Of a stretch of 64,000 nucleotides of DNA, positions 61,392 to 64,000 are shown one piece after another. The notes beneath the pieces were generated by a model. That model was not told the origin of the DNA. It ran no database searches and was given only the letters and a program-made list of their open reading frames with translations. Position 1 is the stretch's first letter. Every line of letters begins with the position of its first letter. The DNA is from DATGZX01 sp035296965 (GTDB lineage: Bacteria > Planctomycetota > Planctomycetia > Gemmatales > Gemmataceae). A program made the position numbers and the translations under genes. Location: assembly GCA_035296965.1 (NCBI GenBank), contig DATGZX010000326.1:23699-87698 (forward strand), in the 5' to 3' direction.

Positions 61392-62263
61392 TTCTTCAAT
61401 TGCTGATCCAGGAAGCTGATCATCTGTTCGATTGTCATCTGCATCTTTCCGGCGTGCCAGCCGTGCCCTTCTCCCTCCATCTCGACAACCTCCGCGGGCA
61501 CGCCGACACTTTGCAACTTCTTCGCGAGCAAGCGCGAATTGCGGATATCCACAACTTTGTCCTGAGTTCCGTGGAAGAACAAAAAAGGAGGAGAGTCCTT
61601 GGATGCGTAGAGAAGCGGCGACGCTTTCTGGTATTGCTCGGGCTTCTCCGCAAGGGTACCGCCGAGGAAAGGCACCAGGGCCTTCTGCTCGGTCTCCTCG
61701 GACCAGAGCTTGGTTGTAAAATCGGTCGGGCCGAAAAAGCTCACGACAGCTTGAACGCGGCTCGACTGATTGTTGTTACCCCCCTTGCCTTCGAGGCCGG
61801 CCGCCTTGTCGGCGGTCCCCAGGAGGCACGCAAGATGGGCACCCGCTGAAAAACCAATGGCGCCAATACGGTCCGGATCGATCCTGTATGTCTTCGCGTT
61901 GGCCCGAAGCCATCGGACCGCCGCTTTGCAATCCTCAATCTGCGCGGGAAACTTTGCCGCTGGGGCTAATCGGTATGAAATAGTAGCGGCCACGTAGCCA
62001 CGGTCTGCCAGCACTTCGATTGTCTTGGCTAGATCCTGGCGTTTGCCCGCCCTCCAGGCGCCGCCATGAATAAACACCAGTGCCGGAAACGGCCCCCTGG
62101 CATCCTTGGGCATGGCCAGGTCGAGCATCAAATCCATGTCGCCACCGTGGCCGTAAACGAGACCGCGTTCCACCACGACCTCGAATTTGCCCTCCTGCGC
62201 CAGGCACTGGTAGGGCAATGCCAACAGCAGCAGCGTTGCCGCAAGAAACAGACAGCGTTTCAT
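61388..62263 (-). CDS. Secreted alpha/beta hydrolase (BD-FAE-like esterase)
   Basis: A 291-residue exported esterase. ATG 62263 follows AAAGGA and gives a signal MKRCLFLAATLLLLALPYQCLAQ. Then DLMLDLAMPKDARGPFPALVFIHGGAWRAGKR with the oxyanion-hole HGGAW, GAIGFSAGAHLACLLG with the nucleophile serine, DKVVDIRNS for the acid and EGEGHGWH for the histidine. Similar enzymes cleave ferulate or acetyl esters of plant polysaccharides; the real substrate is unknown. The frame upstream to 62539 has no support. Confidence 0.88.
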   Translation of the reverse strand: MKRCLFLAATLLLLALPYQCLAQEGKFEVVVERGLVYGHGGDMDLMLDLAMPKDARGPFPALVFIHGGAWRAGKRQDLAKTIEVLADRGYVAATISYRLAPAAKFPAQIEDCKAAVRWLRANAKTYRIDPDRIGAIGFSAGAHLACLLGTADKAAGLEGKGGNNNQSSRVQAVVSFFGPTDFTTKLWSEETEQKALVPFLGGTLAEKPEQYQKASPLLYASKDSPPFLFFHGTQDKVVDIRNSRLLAKKLQSVGVPAEVVEMEGEGHGWHAGKMQMTIEQMISFLDQQLKK

Positions 62264-62525
62264 GGAACGATCCTTTCCGAGCCTGGGGCGAGGTGACATC
62301 AGTGCCCGCCCCAATATTAAACCGTTGGACTCGAAATACAAATAGGGGGAAGGAAGGTCGGTAGCCGTTTTCCACAAAACCGCGGGAACGCTTGGGAAGG
62401 TCGCTGTCTTCCTACTGATCTCATTTTGCCTGCATTTCCTAGAATTGAAGAGGCAGGAGCAACCAGCCGATTTTCCATAGCGGCCAGGACTCGAGACGAG
62501 ATACTTTAGAATCGAAACAAGGATC

Positions 62526-63776
62526 ATGGCTGAGGTCACTATTCAACAGGCGCTCTATTGCCGGCACCAGGGTGGCGGCCGCATTCTGGCACGCTCTGCC
62601 GGGTTCCACGAGGACTGGCTGCCAGAAGTCGAGCGCATGTCGAATTCTTTCGGCGCAAGGCCGCCGGGGCTGGCATGTCCGCCCTGTGTCTTTGCCCGAC
62701 CTTTCGGCGTGAAGCAAGTTGCGGTAGTGCAGGTAGGCGACCTGGGTGCTGACGGAGCAGGCTCTCCGGATATGCTGGGATTCCATTTCCTGATCCTGCC
62801 TCAATTGCAATACAGGAAGCTGGGCGGCGATCCCTTCGCCTTGGCCGAGCGTCTCCCACCACCCTGGGACGCTCGCGGTGAACTGCCCGCCCTATCATTG
62901 CCGGCAAGTTCGCCTCCGCAGCGCACTGTGGCCCAGGTCCAGGAGATTTTGAAACGAGGCAATCGCAGTCCACTTCTTCTGGGCGGGGTACAGGCCCTGG
63001 TTGACGGCGGCCGGCTGGTGTTCGAGCGAACGAGTCCGGACACAGGACTCGTGCGCGATTTGTGGACGCTGCTGCCGACCGGTGCGCGCTGCCATCTTTG
63101 GCCCGCGAGCTACGCCTTCGGCAATGAGCTGGGATTCGATGTGCTCGTCGTTCCGCGCGCCAGCGGGGACGAGTATGCTTCATACCTCTCGGAGGTACAA
63201 GCAGGCGATTACCCCGAAGGCCATTACGAGTTGGGCTTGCAGATCGCTGCCGAGGCGGCGGATCAACGAGCATTGGACTCCCTCTTTTCCCGCCGGAGTC
63301 GAGGGGAGATCTGGCGCATGGGTCTGACCCTGTTCGCCGTCATTTCGGTCCTCGTGATTGTGGGAAAATGGCTGACGCCTCCTGGGGTACGGAGAGATCG
63401 GCCCGCAGAATCGACGAAGCTGGTTCTTCCTCCAGGCCACGAATTTGCAGCCTTGAAGAAAGAGGACGAGCAGAAGCTCACGCAGGCCCTGCGCGATCTG
63501 GCAATCGAGACAGGGATCAAACCGCTTCCGAGTCCGCCCACGGCCGATAGGCTCATCGCTGAATTCTCGGACCGGAAGTTGAAGACCGACCGCACGCGCC
63601 GTCCCGGCACAGACATCACGATCGGACCGCCAGAACGCAGGCTGCGCGCATTGCTTTGGCAATACGGCATCGCCGATTATGGGGACCGGCAGCTGAGTCC
63701 ACTCGAGCTGGTAGACCGGTTACGGGAAAAGCTGGCTGAACCAAAACAAGAAGAGAAGAAACGCCGTGAGCGATAA
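62526..63776 (+). CDS. GAP1-N-like hypothetical protein with a membrane anchor
   Basis: A 416-residue protein. It opens MAEVTIQQALYCRHQGGGRILARSAGF, HEDWLPEVERMSNSFGARPPG, which recalls the N-terminal domain of bacterial GTPase-associated protein 1. The middle is alpha/beta (LGFHFLILPQLQYRKLGGDPFALAERL). One membrane segment, GLTLFAVISVLVIVGKWL, at about 264-281, is followed by a charged helical tail. No catalytic motif stands out. Family resemblance is from memory and moderate. The next gene starts inside its last codons, so they are coupled. Confidence 0.6.
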   Translation: MAEVTIQQALYCRHQGGGRILARSAGFHEDWLPEVERMSNSFGARPPGLACPPCVFARPFGVKQVAVVQVGDLGADGAGSPDMLGFHFLILPQLQYRKLGGDPFALAERLPPPWDARGELPALSLPASSPPQRTVAQVQEILKRGNRSPLLLGGVQALVDGGRLVFERTSPDTGLVRDLWTLLPTGARCHLWPASYAFGNELGFDVLVVPRASGDEYASYLSEVQAGDYPEGHYELGLQIAAEAADQRALDSLFSRRSRGEIWRMGLTLFAVISVLVIVGKWLTPPGVRRDRPAESTKLVLPPGHEFAALKKEDEQKLTQALRDLAIETGIKPLPSPPTADRLIAEFSDRKLKTDRTRRPGTDITIGPPERRLRALLWQYGIADYGDRQLSPLELVDRLREKLAEPKQEEKKRRER

Positions 63777-64000
63777 GTCATCCGAGCGCGTCCTGGTCAT
63801 CCCCACATCCGTTTTCCACGCTGCCGGCATCTTCCAGGGTCTCAGCCGGCAGATCGAGCACTACCTCCCGCGGATCCTTAATTCCAGTCACCTGAGTTAC
63901 CTGGCACGCGCCCAAGCAGAGTCGGATCCAACCCACAAGCAAATTGTTCCCTACGTCGTCCTCCGGTGGCGGGACCAGGTCTTCCATTACACGCGTGGCA
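63766..64000 (+). CDS. Partial gene running off the window end
   Basis: A GTG at 63766, with AAGAAGAGAAGAAA upstream, opens a frame that overlaps the previous gene by 11 bases and continues to the window edge without a stop: MSDKSSERVLVIPTSVFHAA, GIFQGLSRQIEHYLPRILNS, SHLSYLARAQAESDPTHKQI, VPYVVLRWRDQVFHYTRG. The VLVIPTxVFH head and VVLRWRDQVFHYTRG resemble planctomycete proteins of NUDIX/phosphoesterase type that I recall, but the decisive part lies outside. At least 78 residues. Confidence 0.7.
   Translation, partial: MSDKSSERVLVIPTSVFHAAGIFQGLSRQIEHYLPRILNSSHLSYLARAQAESDPTHKQIVPYVVLRWRDQVFHYTRG

Overview
The window is high-GC bacterial chromosome that reads as a planctomycete, most likely near the Gemmata group. 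This is inferred from gene content, not from a marker tree. Indicators are a PVC-type secreted dehydrogenase with HEAT repeats and a C-terminal haem CxxCH domain, a Tat-exported DUF1501 protein, three Hanks-type Ser/Thr kinases (two with large extracytoplasmic beta-helix regions), a PEP-CTERM sorting-signal remnant, and a lysine-rich 50-residue protein of a type I associate with planctomycetes. Most genes have good Shine-Dalgarno sites. Several have GTG starts.

Layout. 0-5 kb: a broken PEP-CTERM gene, then the phosphate importer pstS-pstC-pstA-pstB with a terminator and no phoU. 5-10 kb: a four-helix-bundle (IVP-type) gene flanked by inverted 15-mers, a 59-bp palindrome, then two kinases, one ending in a PilZ (c-di-GMP type) domain. 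10-24.5 kb: PVC dehydrogenase, a cysteine-rich mini-lipoprotein, a decayed Rieske oxygenase, a YbaK-type deacylase, a CPBP protease, a metallophosphoesterase, a trypsin/SirB1 fusion, a secreted DUF3352-like protein, a creatininase-family enzyme and an RlmL-type RNA methyltransferase. 24.5-34 kb: first copy of a MITE-like element, a 1203-residue kinase, an M20 peptidase, sucC-sucD and a DUF1501 protein. 34-47 kb: a decayed AmrS-type radical SAM gene, then a same-strand cluster of GH63-like glucosidase, DUF2252 (interrupted by an in-frame amber), coiled-coil protein, PPK2, DUF1622, DUF2254 and GH13 amylase, with the second MITE copy just before the amylase.

47-53 kb is the accessory region. It holds a tRNA-like fragment and a same-strand series of small genes (HEPN-type, DUF4145-like, an overlapping pair of unknowns, a 76-residue protein) separated by structured repeats that resemble integron attC sites. 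Next come palindromic and direct repeats of a 17-mer, and a divergent gene fusing a PD-(D/E)XK nuclease-like domain to leucine-rich repeats. No integrase is visible. This is the best candidate for an undescribed system, probably defence-related, but that is inference.

53-64 kb returns to housekeeping: a Gfo/Idh/MocA oxidoreductase, ispH, a small secreted DUF6370-like protein, the arginine genes argB-argD-argF followed by rph, and two 113-114 bp palindromic elements bracketing argD-argF-rph. A secreted protein, an alpha/beta hydrolase, a GAP1-N-like protein and the start of a further gene running off the window end complete it.
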